Part shown: in pieces, positions 43,101 through 55,000 of the stretch
How the letters are laid out: each line of letters starts with the position of its first letter
Position numbering within the stretch: the first letter of the stretch is position 1
NCBI GenBank assembly: GCA_022036555.1
Contig: CM039139.1
Location: forward strand, 4,724,038 to 4,788,037
DNA length: 64,000 nucleotides
Direction: 5' to 3'
Origin: Microstegium vimineum
Lineage: Eukaryota; Streptophyta; Magnoliopsida; Poales; Poaceae
Program-made: the position numbers and the translations under genes
The notes under the pieces: model-generated
Told to the model about the DNA's origin: nothing
Database searches by the model: none
What the model saw: the letters and a program-made list of their open reading frames with translations, nothing else

Positions 43101-45957
43101 ATTTTGAATCTTTTAAACTATTGGTTAGTTTGTAGAACAAAGATGCTGTGCATGATATCTGGCGCTTATTTTTAGTTCTCACAGGCTGTACACTGCAGGC
43201 CATGCATGCATTTGATCCCCATGTGTTAGAGAATGTGGATGGGCCAAGCTGGAGATGTCTATCTGGAGTTCGTGCTAATAGACAAATCATTCAATTAGTT
43301 CCTAATATGAAGGTCTAAAAATACACCTCACTAGTTTTATTCATGTACCGTTTTCTTTCATTTATTTTGTTTTACTCTGTTCCTTTTTGTATCTGGGACC
43401 TAACGTTGTCTCCAACTGTATCACTTTGTTCGTTATATACATTCTATATTTCTCAGTTTATTCTCGATTAATGTGTTTTGTCAATGTTTAATCAGATATC
43501 CTTTTTTCTTAGCACTGTTGCATACTTGCACTTTTTATGACTTCTTTAAACCCTTATTGCTACCACTCTTCCTATTCTAATTTTACCTTTTTATGGAGTG
43601 TCAATGCAGAAATTTCAATATCTGTTGCGGTGCCTCAAACTATGGGCAAGAAGAAGAGGACTTCATTGCCATGTAGGTGCTTTGTCTACAGTTGATTATG
43701 ATGTTGTCCTTTATTTTCTACAGCTACACTGTTATTGTTTGCCTGATTGTATTTCTGTATTTCAGCTACTTGGCTTCTTCGCTGGAATTCATTTGGCGAT
43801 TCTCGCTGCATATGTTTGCCGCAGACATCCGAATGCTAGTATATATACTTTGTTGTCTTTGTTCTTCGAAATTTTTGTTCACTGGCCTTGGCCTCTTCCA
43901 GTGAGTTTGCTTGATCCACCAGTTCTTTGTCGGGGTCCTGATGGGTTCTCTCTCATGCCCATAATGTTACCCTGTAACCCACCAGAATTTTGCTCCTCTA
44001 GTACAACAGAAAGTACTTTCAACAAAATCAAAGAAGAACTTCGGCGTGGTTATGCTTTGACAAAGGTACAACTATTCTTGCTGCTTTTTTTTAATTAATG
44101 ATTTTTTTCTCCCTGAAACCCTTGCTTATCTTTCCACTGTCACAGCATGCTGGGATATTATATACAAATTGCTATAATGTGTATATTTATCAATTGAGGT
44201 TGCAAGTTATTTCCTTTGTGGATTTTGTACAAGCTACCAAGTAATTTAAACTGAAATGTGTTGTTTCTTATTTTAAGGCTCTCTTTTCAATTGTTGATAT
44301 TCCCTTTTGTATGGCCATGTTTCCATTTTCTCTTAATAGGAAAGGATTTAACTGGTTTTATTTGAATATTGGATTGCTATAGTGTCTTACAACGCAATTT
44401 CTGGGTGTGTTGGCTTCTCGGAGTCCAGGGTGGACATGGCTCAATAAATTTCTCATTTCCCAACCGTGGGACCCACCAAATTCGCTCTCTGGATCAGTTG
44501 CTGTGTTTATGGTTTTGATTTTTACTCACTGATAATTCTCCAAATATGTTATGTGGTAAACTCTTAAATTCTAAGTTCTCTAAAATGCTAAATGTCAACA
44601 ATTTCATTTCACCCGCCTCTATTACAGTCTTCGAAAAAACGTCATTAAACGCCCGCCTAGGCTCGTTTAAGTGCAAAACAAAGCCCGAGCGTGGCGCGTA
44701 GGGCATAGGCGTCCGATTAAACGGGGGGGGGGGGGGGGGGGGGGCGAGCTGAAAGGCCCATCGATGGTGAAGAAAACACGAGAAGGGAGACAGGGTTAGG
44801 ACCTCATGGTGGCCATGTCGTTTGATTTCGCTTGCCCTCTGCTCGATTCCGCCTCGCCTCATGTCCGTGAACAGAGAAGGGACAAGGGGGAGCAGAAGGA
44901 GACAAGGTTGCCCACAAGTGGCACGGAGGTGGTGCGCCATGGAGCAGAGAGCGGGCAGGGATGGGGGTGCGGTAGCAGATGGGAGTGCAGGGAGTGGAAG
45001 CTGCTGTGCAAGACCTGAGAACCGGCGGCGGCTGGGTGGGAATTGCTGGAATGGTGCTCGCCGTTAGGGCACCACGCACCAGTAGCACATATGGTGCTTG
45101 GATGGGTTATATGGTGCTTAGATGTGCTGTGGGCTTTCCTAAGACAATGGGCTGACTGGGCTTTATAGACATAACTCTTTATTTCTCATCTATTCTTTCA
45201 TATATGCAGCTGCATCTCCATATACAAAGCTATCGTGTTACTGAAACATAAACATTTAATCGTGTTTTTTTTAAGCTTGCTCTATTATTGGTGCAATGTA
45301 GGATTAAGGATTGCATGTGTCCCTAATTGTCAGGTTGGTAATATTTCATCTGCTTCTTGCACAGGATACCAGAACTACTGATTTTGACTGGAGTTGGCTC
45401 TTTGCATCTTTTCCATATGGTGCAAGATACAAATGCTTTCTCCGCATAGTTCTCTCTGCTCCATTGGATGAAGAATTGCGTGACTGGGTGGGATGGGTGA
45501 AATCACGATTCCGCAACCTTCTTCTCAAGGTTATTTCACATTTTCTTTGTGCATTTGTGCTTTTCTTTTCCACATTCTGGGTAGTAGCGTTAATGTTGAT
45601 TTTCAACTGTCCAATGATGTTCTGCAGCTGGAGAGTCTTGGCGTTTACTGTGACCCAGATCCCTCAGAACATGTTGATCATACCATCACTGAGCCAAATG
45701 TTGTATTCTTCTGGGGTCTCGTCTACAGAAGGAGTATTCAAATCTGTACAAGTTCTCTCAAAGAGGATTTCATGAAAAGCGTCTGCAATAACATCTATGG
45801 AAAGGAAAAATGTGCCCATTCAGACATCACAATGTCCATTGTTGGGCCTCCCCAGCTGCCTAAAAGTATCTTTGATCTCTCAGTTTACTCAGAAAAGCTG
45901 CCACAGCATATGATGGGGCAGCAACTAATGAAGCAGAGGTACAATGCAGTCAGTTAG
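40148..45957 (+). CDS. PAPS: nuclear-type poly(A) polymerase, short form
   Basis: Ten exons: 40148-40381, 40485-40562, 40654-40752, 42230-42292, 42370-42531, 43199-43312, 43610-43672, 43766-44065, 45365-45529 and 45628-45957. All are GT-AG and in phase, giving 535 residues with no frameshift. The enzyme adds poly(A) tails to mRNA 3' ends. The nucleotidyltransferase core shows TFGSYALG at the end of exon 3, then YGPESDIDVLCIGP (catalytic DxD) and FNGILVDFPY (third Asp). The central domain has SWRCLSGVRANRQI and KLWARRRGLHCH, and the RNA-binding part has FDWSWLFASFPYGARYK and WVGWVKSRFRNLL. The first 75 residues are a Pro-rich leader. The protein ends just after the core (QQLMKQRYNAVS) and lacks the long Ser/Thr-rich, NLS-bearing tail of PAPS1/2/4, so it is closest to the short PAPS3 type. 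Paralogue choice is inference. Confidence 0.93.
42906..43050. mobile_element. Stowaway-like MITE in PAPS intron 5
   Basis: The ends CTCCCTCCATTCGAATTATA and AATTTGAAATGGAGGGAG are inverted and flanked by TA on both sides, the Tc1/mariner duplication. The 145-bp element has ends typical of Stowaway (CTCCCTCC). Confidence 0.88.
44630..45100. other. GC-rich insertion-like block in PAPS intron 8
   Basis: Intron 8 is long (44066-45364), and this block differs in composition from the AT-rich rest. It contains CATTAAACGCCCGCCTAGGC and an inverted relative GCATAGGCGTCCGATTAAACG, then an uninterrupted run of about 20 G at 44724-44744, then purine-rich text. No product or complete transposon ends were recognised. 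Confidence 0.4.
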
Positions 45958-48189
45958 GTTCTGCTGTCATATTGTGTGCGAGCTTCGTTTGTGAATATGA
46001 CAACAGTAAGAAGCCGCTGTTGAAATCGTTTCCAACATCGGATATTCAGGATTTTTTTTTCTGTTCATGCCTCTGGCACAAGGAATATGGGAGTTTTTTT
46101 TCGAGAAGCTGGATGTCGATAGCTGGATCTTTCTTCAAGCATCCAGCAAAATAGGTTCATTCAAGCGACTTATTCCTGTTAGGTTTGTGCAGGTGCATGC
46201 ATATTCATGTACACAGCATAGCAATTGGTATACAAGTCAGAGTGAGATAACATATAGGTGTATGTAAACTGTAGGTGTAATGTTTGTACCCGGCAGCAAA
46301 AATTGTGTATATTGCTTCCTGTTAGTGCTGCTGCTGGGCACTGATGATGGGGTGGTGGAGGTTGTGAATGGAAACTATACAATCCAGGTCAGTATGAAAG
46401 TGTTTTGGATCGATGCGATCCACTTTTACTTTTGTAGGTTGGCTAAAACTTTTGTGTCCTACTATCCAAAGATTCTTATGGTAATTGGTAATGAGTAATG
46501 ATCATGACTGAGGAAGAGGAATTGTTTTCTCGTGCGAAGCTTGATGTAATTGTGGCCATTATTCTTTTCCATCTCTTTATATTCTTACAAAAACGTTGAA
46601 GGTGCAAGATTTGAATACAGCCGTTTTCGCTTGTGGTTGTGGGCTTGTGGCTGAGCCAACTTTGTCGTGGTTTGGGGCTCATATGGATGGATGCATGGCA
46701 GAGTGTTCTGGGAAGCTTGCCTTCTTGGTACGTTAGGCAGTGCTCTACTCCATTGCATTACTGGGCAATCATTTTTTTTTTTGAAATATCTGTTATCGGC
46801 TTGTATTTATAAGAATTACTGGACAATCATTAACTGAATTGTAGCCTTGTGGGCAATAGAATTTGTGTCCAGATGAGGCAAATAGCATGCTAGTGTATTA
46901 TCTTTACTCTTTAACTTTTTTTTATTTGGATTGTGGAGAAGAATGGCTTAATTCATTACTATCTCATTTCTTATAAGTTAATAATTAGTATACGCATTTG
47001 GAAAATTGAGTTATTTCACTAAATTTGAGAAATAAACTTACTATTAATGATAGGAATGGCTCGGTCGACCCTTTGATTGAACTGACCAACGAAAATAAGG
47101 TCAATAGACAGCGGGGTAGTCTCTCAAAAACAAAAGAAGGCTGATAGAGCTTTAACCTATTGATGATTCAATAAGTGAGATGGATTGACCCAAGTACCTA
47201 ATCATATCACAACCTTTTTTTTCCCCTTTAATCCTATAGGAAACATGGACCCCTAGGAACAGCGCCGTGATTTTGGTGTCTGCTAACGATGCTTGCTAGG
47301 ATATAACTATTAGAACTAACGATGCTTGCTAGTATATAAGTTAGTTTATTAGTTTTTCAGAATATTATTAGTTCTAAGAATACATAAGGATGGATTTGAG
47401 TTAGGCTAAGAGTGTCTCCATTAGATCTCTTATATTTAGTCTCCTATAAGTTATTTTAGAAGAGTATCTTAAAGTTAATTTAGGGCATAAAAGAACAATA
47501 GCATCTTCAAGATATTATATTTAAAAAAAGCTAGCTAAATTCACTGATTTTGTTACTCTCTAATATAGATAATATTAGAGTACTTCAGTAGATCCCGTAA
47601 AATAAAAAAAATACATAGCTAGTGAGATAGCCTATAAAAAATAGAAAGCGAATAAAGTGGGATAAAAAAACTACTAAATTTAGAGTCATTTATAAACTCT
47701 GTTGCAGACTTTTTTCTTTAAAAAAACTTACTGTAGGCCATGGGGGTTTACATAACCTCCCTAGCTATTGTAGCTTAAGGTAGAGGACTTCTCACTTCAG
47801 CCCGAGAAAACCACCGAATCTCATATCCCGCCCGCACACAGGGGCTCGTAACCTGGTGAGAGGGTCGGTACCACAAACCTGTGTTTTGGTAACGCGGAGC
47901 AGGCGAGGGTGTTTTTTTTTTCACAGCGCTATCACCAACCAAAATTTCATCCTCTCCAACCTTTGAACCTGGTCACCTTTTAGGAGATATGTTCTTTAGT
48001 TAGGAGAAATGGTGTTGTTTTTAGGAAATTATTGAAACTTATACGTATAGGAGATTTGTTATTTGCATCCTCAAATAAACCAACGTCTCTGGATATCTGA
48101 TGGAAAAGCTCTTACACAAAGATCAGTCAAAGAATCTAACGTCTCTAAAGAAGATCAAAGAGCAACTCTACGCTAGGCTAGACTAGGCG
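45958..48189. other. PAPS 3' UTR and AT-rich intergenic
   Basis: The 3' UTR probably ends around 46560-46600. A direct duplication containing ACTAACGATGCTTGCTAG.ATATAA lies at about 47284-47340. Between 47410 and 47700 there is very AT-rich sequence that may be a decayed MITE, but I could not define ends. Confidence 0.4.
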
Positions 48190-48780
48190 AAGCCACGGAC
48201 AGCGCTCGGTTCACATTTCACAAGTCACGCCGCACCGCAGCGAAACGTGAGAAAGAATTGAGGGCCTATCGGTGAGCGTGAGGCCGCGAGTCCACTCGAT
48301 TGGCCCTTTGACCACCGAGGACTCCGCCTCGTCGACCGGTGCGGCGCTGCGTCCCACGGACGGGGAAGAGGAAGCGAGCGAATCGATTCGAATCCATCTC
48401 GATCTCGTGGTTGTAGCAGCGTATTGCTATGCTAGCACGTCAGTAGTACGATCTGGCAACTTCAATCGAAATCAGTCACGTCCGTGCGGCAGCGCAGCCT
48501 GCCGTGCGAACGGCACGTCACTCGCAGTTCGGCGGACGCGGCTGCGGTTGCACTGCCTCCGGCTCTGGCCGTGGCCGACTGCCACCAGCAATATCGACGA
48601 CTGGCCGTCTGACACCGAGGGGACGGGACGAGGCGAGCGAGGGGGCAGGGGGCATCATCACGACTACAGTACAGTACAGTACAGTACTACGGCTACCGCT
48701 TCGCTCTCCGGTCTCCGCGCGCGGGGGCGACGTCACCTCTTTACGTTATTGCATTTTTCTTTGAAATCAAAAGAGATATC
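48190..48780. other. GC-rich island with ACAGT microsatellite
   Basis: The block is GC-rich and CpG-dense with open frames on both strands but no conserved domain. A microsatellite of about five ACAGT units (TACAGTACAGTACAGTACAG) lies at about 48664-48690. It may be a promoter or first-exon relic. It is unidentified. Confidence 0.4.
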
Positions 48781-49698
48781 GAACTTAAAGAAGCCTTTTA
48801 TGAGGCTTCGTAAACAATTTTAATCACAAGGCTGGCCAACTGATCTAGCTGGAATATTAGCTACCACATTACTGTATCTACTCACATGAATAGAATCGAA
48901 AATAAATAACAGATGAAATTCTTGTCTCTTTCTAGATGTCACGGATGACGGAAGCCACCAGAGAGTGATTTCTTCCATTTGATTGGAACCTAACGATCAC
49001 ACAGAGGGAATCAAAGGCAAAATGGACAACATTCCTTTGAGTTAGTTGTCTTTGTAAGTTTAAGATCAATGGTCCTATACTCCTATTGCATCCCTGTCTT
49101 GAAGCAGGCAGAAAGTCACCGTTGTGGTCTTTAATCGCTATAAACAAATTCTCATTTTAAGCAGCATCAACATTCATCTTCACCCATCCTTTGGACGAGC
49201 CTATTGCTTGGATTTTGCAGGATCACATCTTTTGGAATTAATAGGTTTCTAAAGAAGTAATAGAACCATTTCACGGTATACATGTATTTTCTCTGCAATA
49301 CAACGAGGATGTGCCTAGAAATTACCTTTTCCGAGACATTATTTATGACTTCCCAAGTATATGTCATATAGTGATTGTTAATATAATGCCCTCTTCTTCT
49401 CTCAGGATTTTTAAATAATCAAATAGTCATTTCTTAGCAGAGGAGAAGATCTTCATATGCCTTGTTAAGCCACATCCTTCGTCCTTCAGTTCACTCCAAA
49501 TTTCATCAACGTATTGCCAAGCAAGGAAAAACATGTTCTGGAGTTCCTTCTCTGTCGTGATTAAAACAAGTGTCAGATGTTAGGACATGTCTCATTTTCT
49601 ATGGATTGCCTGCCAGTAAGTAGTCGAGTGCAAAGCCTCCATAAAACCATCTTTGGTGGAGCTTTGATCACCCACAATCGTATTCATTCTCTTTTGGG

Positions 49699-50663
49699 GA
49701 AATTTTGCTAACAGATATGTCAAGTGACCTCTATTTGTTAACGGACATCGTCAAAACCGTGTTCTGCTGAGAGACACTACATTTTGCTGCTAATTTACTA
49801 GAAGACATTGACCCGCTTAAAATAATATTATCCGGCTGGGAAGGAGAGAGAAAGGTGAGGAATTGTCCAAATTGCCCTTGGCCCACTCGTCAGCCCATTC
49901 TTCTTCCTCTCCGCCAAGGTCGAGCGCGTCATCGGGCGAGCTCGCCGGCCGCCAAGGTCGCAGTGCGCCATCCGACGAGCTCGTCGAGCCTACCCGTGCC
50001 TGCTCGAGCCGCGTTGCCTTGACCGCCGCACTCGTGCAGGCTGCGCTGCGCTGCCTGCGCGCCGTCCGCCAAGGAGTGGAGCGCCACCACCGTCCGCCGT
50101 CCTACCCGCGCTTGCTCGAGCCGCGTTGCCTTGACCGCTGCACTCGTGCAGGCTGCGCTGCGCTGCCTGCGCGCCGTCCGCCAAGGAGTGGAGCGCCATC
50201 ACCGTCCGCCGTCCTACCCGCGCCAACGCGCTTCGCGGGCTCGTCGGCCGCGTCGCCGTCTGCCGTGCTGCGCTGCGCGCGCCGCTCGCCCTCGCCATCT
50301 TAGCCATCGCGCTCACGCAGGCTGCGTCGCTGTCCGCCGTTCGCCATCCGCGCCGGCTGGCCGCCACGCCGGAGTGGAGCGCCACCACAACGCGGGCTTG
50401 TGTCCAGCCGTGTGGAGCTCTAGCCGTGTGCACGAGACAGAATGAAAGGGAGAGAGGAAGAATAATGGGCTGACGGGTGGGGCCAAGGGCAATTTGGACA
50501 ATTCCTCACCTTTCTCTCTCCTTCCGAGCCGGATAATATTATTTTAAGCGGGTCAGTGTCTTCCAGCAAATTGGCACCAAAATGTAGTCTCTCAGCAGAA
50601 CACGGTTTTGACGATGTCCGTTAGCAAATAGAGGTCACTTGACATGTCTGTTAGTAAAATTTC
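49699..50663. mobile_element. MULE-like element with about 200-bp inverted ends
   Basis: The left arm (49699 to about 49905) starts GAAATTTTGCTAACAGATAT; the right arm (about 50455-50663) inverted starts GAAATTTTACTAACAGACAT. Both continue through GTCAAGTGACCTCTATTTG, CGTCAAAACCGTGTTCTGCT and AATTGTCCAAATTGCCCTTGG. Such long terminal repeats around a non-coding GC-rich core fit a non-autonomous Mutator-like element. Possible 9-bp flanks in the LINE are T-rich (CTCTTTT.. and TTTCTTTTT) and match only partly. No transposase is seen. Confidence 0.8.
49991..50260. repeat. 112-bp tandem duplication in the MULE core
   Basis: Units start TACCCG at 49991, 50103 and 50215 (partial), an exact 112-bp period. 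Each has GCTCGAGCCGCGTTGCCTTG and GCAGGCTGCGCTGCGCTGCC, with few differences. The core also contains inverted CpG-rich words. No protein family was recognised. Confidence 0.85.
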
Positions 50664-50849
50664 GTTTCTTTTTTTGGTAAAAGGGCTAACATATGTTGAC
50701 TTTACCGTGTAGATTCCTAATCTTGTATGGGCCCAAGACACAAAATCCCGAGTTTCATTCAAACTTAGAGGGATTTTGAAGATAAATTCTGCATATGCAT
50801 TGCTGAAGCAAGCCCTTACAAGCTCCTCATTAAATTTACTCCTCATTCC

Positions 50850-51154
50850 AACTAAATGAAGTTGTATTTGTTAGAAAGCAGAATTTAAGGTTATCTTGTT
50901 GTACTATTGGTTGTATTTGGTGTCCCAACTCCCCATTTTTTTTCTTCACGAACGGGTGTGAGCCCGTTTTTCATTAAACAGGCAGGAAGTTTTTTTTTAA
51001 AAAGGTTACAACAGTTCTCGAGAAAAATGATACTTCCCCTCGTTGCCTACTCGTCAAATAATAACACGTTCCAAGAGCTGCTTGCCATGCAACGCTGGCT
51101 GTATGAACAGTTGTGAGTTGGTTTAGCTTCAACGAGTGAAGAATTTAGATACTA
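50850..51154. other. intergenic between LINE remnant and Stowaway
   Basis: The text contains CACGAACGGGTGTGAGCCCG and long T runs. It could be the 5' extension of the LINE, but no protein is visible. Confidence 0.35.
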
Positions 51155-51412
51155 CTCCTCCGTATCGAAAATAAAAGACGTTTAGGATAGCGACACGGTC
51201 TCCAAAATATAACTTTGGCCCTTTATTTTTATAAAAATATTTATGGAAAAGTGATATATGTATATTTTTATGAAAATATTTTTCAAGACAAATCTATTCA
51301 TATAATTTTTACATTTGCAAACTCAATAATTTAAAAGTTATAGATGATTTATATTTCCAATGTTTAACTCAAACCTTGTCTAAAACGTCTTTTATTTCCG
51401 ATACGGAGGGAG
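51155..51412. mobile_element. Stowaway MITE, 258 bp
   Basis: The left end CTCCTCCGTATCGAAAATAA and the right end, inverted, CTCCCTCCGTATCGGAAATA match closely; pairing continues through AAAGACGTTT. TA flanks both ends. The left end lacks one C. Typical Stowaway ends and duplication. Confidence 0.88.
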
Positions 51413-51739
51413 TACTCCGTATCTATTTTCAGCACTCCCATACATAGGAACTCTGGGTCTATTACTAACTGCCAACGTAAAAAACTGATATTATTAGATA
51501 TACCATAAATTATAATTTGTAATATATATACTTATTCTCAGTGTCACGATTTTTTTGTGTATTTTTATATAGATTTTGTTAAAGTAAAAAAATTGACTCA
51601 AAACAATTGATTTATTTGGGGATACGGTGGGTACTAGAATATTTGATTTTTCATCATCTCATGTATCACGAGCTAGTAATTAGCACTCGTTTGGTAGACT
51701 CGAGGCTATGGTTCCTCTGCTTGTGAGTATTGCGTAGCT

Positions 51740-52034
51740 GTTGGAATATGATCCGAATTATAACGTGGGTCTTGTGGGGACGTTTGGAGGGCTCATGATT
51801 CGGGTTATGTTTATTAGCGGATTTGTTTCCGTGTTGGACTACAGTCAGTCCGTCCTATAAATACATCTTGTAAGCCGTACAGGAAGAGCTGAAGACTCAT
51901 TGTATTCCGTACGTTCTGTAAACACTCTCCTCATATAGTGAAGATCGTCGGTTGACGTCCGTGGTTTTTCCCGCAAGGGTTTTCCACGTAAAATCTATGT
52001 CTCGTGTGCGATCTTGTTTGATTATTCCCTAACA
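51740..52034 (+). repeat. copia 5' LTR, 295 bp
   Basis: TGTTGG at the left and CTAACA at the right are inverted ends. A TATAAATA box lies at 51856-51863, roughly 120 bp in. Confidence 0.95.
51856..51863 (+). promoter_or_regulatory. TATA box of copia 5' LTR
   Basis: The text GTCCTATAAATACATC gives a strong plant TATA box in U3. The same box is kept in the 3' LTR. Confidence 0.75.
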
Positions 52035-52035
52035 A

Positions 52036-52052
52036 GTGGTATCTAGAGCCTG
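52036..52052 (+). other. primer-binding site (tRNA-Met type)
   Basis: GTGGTATCTAGAGCC directly follows the 5' LTR. It resembles TGGTATCAGAGC, the usual initiator tRNA-Met complement of copia elements, with a small difference. Confidence 0.75.
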
Positions 52053-55000
52053 ACACGAGATTAGATTGAAAAAAAAATTAGGGTTTCATCCGTGTTCATC
52101 GGGCCGCCGCCGTTAAGTTTTTCTCCGTGCCATGTAAACAGGCGACTTGGACGTCCGACGTCGAGTCCAAGGCGGAGTTGTGATTGTCTCTGTGCCGTCC
52201 TCGAGTTGGTGTTGGAAACCGTGCTGCTGTTCCGCACGCGGCTCTAGGAGGAGAGCGTCACGGCGTGCTGCGCGCTGGGTTCTGTTGCTCCCTGGCTACT
52301 GTTCCGTTTCTAGCGCAGAGGTGATCAGGTGGTGGCGTGTGGTGGTGGAAATTTTCCATCAAATTTTGCTGCTACGCGCACACAACAGATCGTACCACGA
52401 GAATTATTCAGTGGTTATTTGCTATTCGTACACAGATTGTGTACCACGCTGCAGGTTTTTTGCTAGGGTTACACCTAAGTTTCTGCAGATTATTTTTCTT
52501 CTGGTTATTGTTGTGATTTCTTCATCATGTCTTCGGTGAAATATGATCTTCCACCGCTGGATCGCGACACAAGGTTCGCTCTATGGCAAGTCAAAATGAG
52601 GGCTATTCTTACACATGCTGATATGGACGATGCTCTTAATAAATTCAGTAACAAAGATTCAAAGTCTTGGACCGATGATGAGAAGAGAAAAGATCGTAAG
52701 GCCTTGACTCAAATTCAGCTTCATCTTTCAAATAATATTTTGCAAGATTGTCTGCAGGAGAAAACTGCAGCTGCTCTATGGCTCAAGTTAGAGTCAATTT
52801 GCATGTCTAAGGATTTGACAAGCAAAATGCACATGAAGATGAAGTTGTATACGCACAAGCTGCAAGAATGTGGTTCTGTGATTAACCATCTTACGACCTT
52901 CAAGGAGATCGTTTATGATCTAAAAGCTATGAAGGTAAAATATGATGATGAGGATTTGGGTCTTATTCTTTTGTGCTCTTTGCCTAGTTCTTATGCAAAC
53001 TTCAGAGATACACTGTTATACAGTCATGATACGCTAACTCTTGATGAAGTTTCTGAGGCATTGCATGCCAAGGAAAAGATAAAATTGATGGTGTCTTCTG
53101 AAGGTTCTGCTTCCAATAGAGAAGCGTTGTCTGTTCGTGGGAGGACAAAAAATAAATCCAAGAGTGGCAATAGAGGCAAAAGTTTCAGTGGTTATAGAGG
53201 TCGATCGAAATCTCGAAGCAAGGGAGATAAATTTTGCAAGTATTGCAAGAAGGATAATCACTTTATTGATGAATGTTATAAATTGAAAAACAAAGAGAAG
53301 AGAGCTGGCACATATAAAGAGAAAGGTAAATCCAATGATGAAGGTAATGCTTCTGTTGCTTCTTCTAAGGCAGATTATTCTGATGGTGATTCGCTTGTTG
53401 CTTTTGCTGGATGTGCTAATAGTGGTCATGAATGGATTCTTGATTTCGCTGCTTCATTTCATATATGTATTAATAGAGATTGGTTTGTCACCTATGATTC
53501 TCTCCAAGGTGGAGGTTCTGTCAGGTTGGATGATGACAGTCCACGTAATATTGTTGGCATTGGATCTATTCAGATTAAGATGCATGATGGTATTGTCAGA
53601 ACTCTTACTGATGTGAGCCATGTTCCAGCTATGAGTAAGAATCTTATTTCTCTGAGTACTCTTGATAGTAAAGGGTACAAGTACTCCGATGGAGATGGAG
53701 TTTTGAAGGTGTCAAAGGGTTCTCTTATTGTGATGAAAGGTGAATTGAAATCTCCAAATTTGTATCGTCTTCGTGGTACTACAATTACAGGTGATGTTGC
53801 TGTAATTTCTGATTCATCATCTAATTCTGATGCTACTAATCTCTGACATATGCGTCTTGGACATATGAGTGAGAAAGGCTTGCATGAATTGTGCAAGAGA
53901 GGTTTTCTTGATCAACATAGCATCATTAAATTGAAATTTTGTAAGCATTGTATTTTTGGCAAACACAAAAGGGTGTCTTTCAATACCTCTACTCATAAAA
54001 GTAAAGGTATTCTTGATTATGTGCATTCTGATTTATGGGGACCATCTCGCAAGCTTTCTAATGGTGGTTCACGTTATATGTTGACGATCATTGATGATTA
54101 TTCTCGTAAGGTATGGCCTTATTTCTTGAAGTATAAATCAGAAGCATTTTTAACATTTAAAGAGTGGAAGGTTATGATTGAAAATCAAACTGAGAAGAAA
54201 GTTAAAAAGCTTCGCACTGATAATGGGATGGAATTCTATTCTAATGAGTTTAATGCATATTGCAAGTCTCAAGACATTGTTAGGCACTACACTATTCCTT
54301 ATACGCCTCAACAGAATGGTGTAGCTGAGCGTATGAACAAAACTATCATCTCCAGAGCTCGTTGCATGTTGTCAAATTCGGGTTTGAATAAGCGTTTTTG
54401 GGCTGAAGCTGCTTCCACTGCTTGATATCTTATTAATCGTTCACCCTGCATCCCTCTTGATAAGAAAACTCCAATTGAGGTATGGTCTGGTTCTCCAGCT
54501 GATTATTCGCAATTGAGAGTTTTTGGTTGTTCTGCCTATGCTCATGTTGATAATGGTAAATTGGAGCCTAGAGCTGTTAAATGCATATTTCTTGGTTATC
54601 AACCTGGTGTTAAAGGTTATAAATTGTGGAATCCCCAAACTCGTAAAGTTATGCTTAGCAGGAATGTTATCTTTAATGAATCTGCTATGTATTAAGACAA
54701 CTTGTCTGTTGATGCTCCTACTGAGGGAGAGAAAATAAGTGTGCAGGTGGAGCACTTGATTGATGCACCAGATGTTGATAATGTTATTGTACAAGATGCA
54801 CCTATTACTGAAATTTCTCCAATTATTGATGATTCATCTATTGTTGAGCATTCTTCTCCTGTTGTGCAGTCTCCACAACATTCTATTGCTGCTAATAGAA
54901 CTAGAAGACAGCTCAAACCAGTTAAAAGGTATATTGAAGAATGCAATGTTGCTTATGCTATGAGTGTTGCAGAAGATATCGAAGGTAATTCAGAACCTTC

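Larger units (their letters stand above)
48822..50846 (-). mobile_element. LINE (non-LTR) remnant split by a TIR element
   Basis: Read leftward, three decayed pieces appear in the order of plant LINE ORF2. First, at 50846-50676, AEFIFKIPLSLNETRDFVSW then GIYTVKSTY, the segment after the reverse transcriptase. Second, at about 49690-49450, a zinc-knuckle-type RVT region (KMVLWRLCTRLLTG). Third, at about 49215-48822, an RNase H with GWVKMNVDAA, FIAIKDHNGDF, NHSLVASVIRDI and, in another frame, FHLLFIFDSIHVSRYSNVVA. Stops and frameshifts are numerous. The two halves are separated by the insertion at 49699-50663. Confidence 0.8.

Noticed and set aside
48272..48823. 183-codon open frame in a GC-rich island
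   Set aside because: No motif or family resemblance, and it overlaps frames on the other strand; kept only as an unidentified island.
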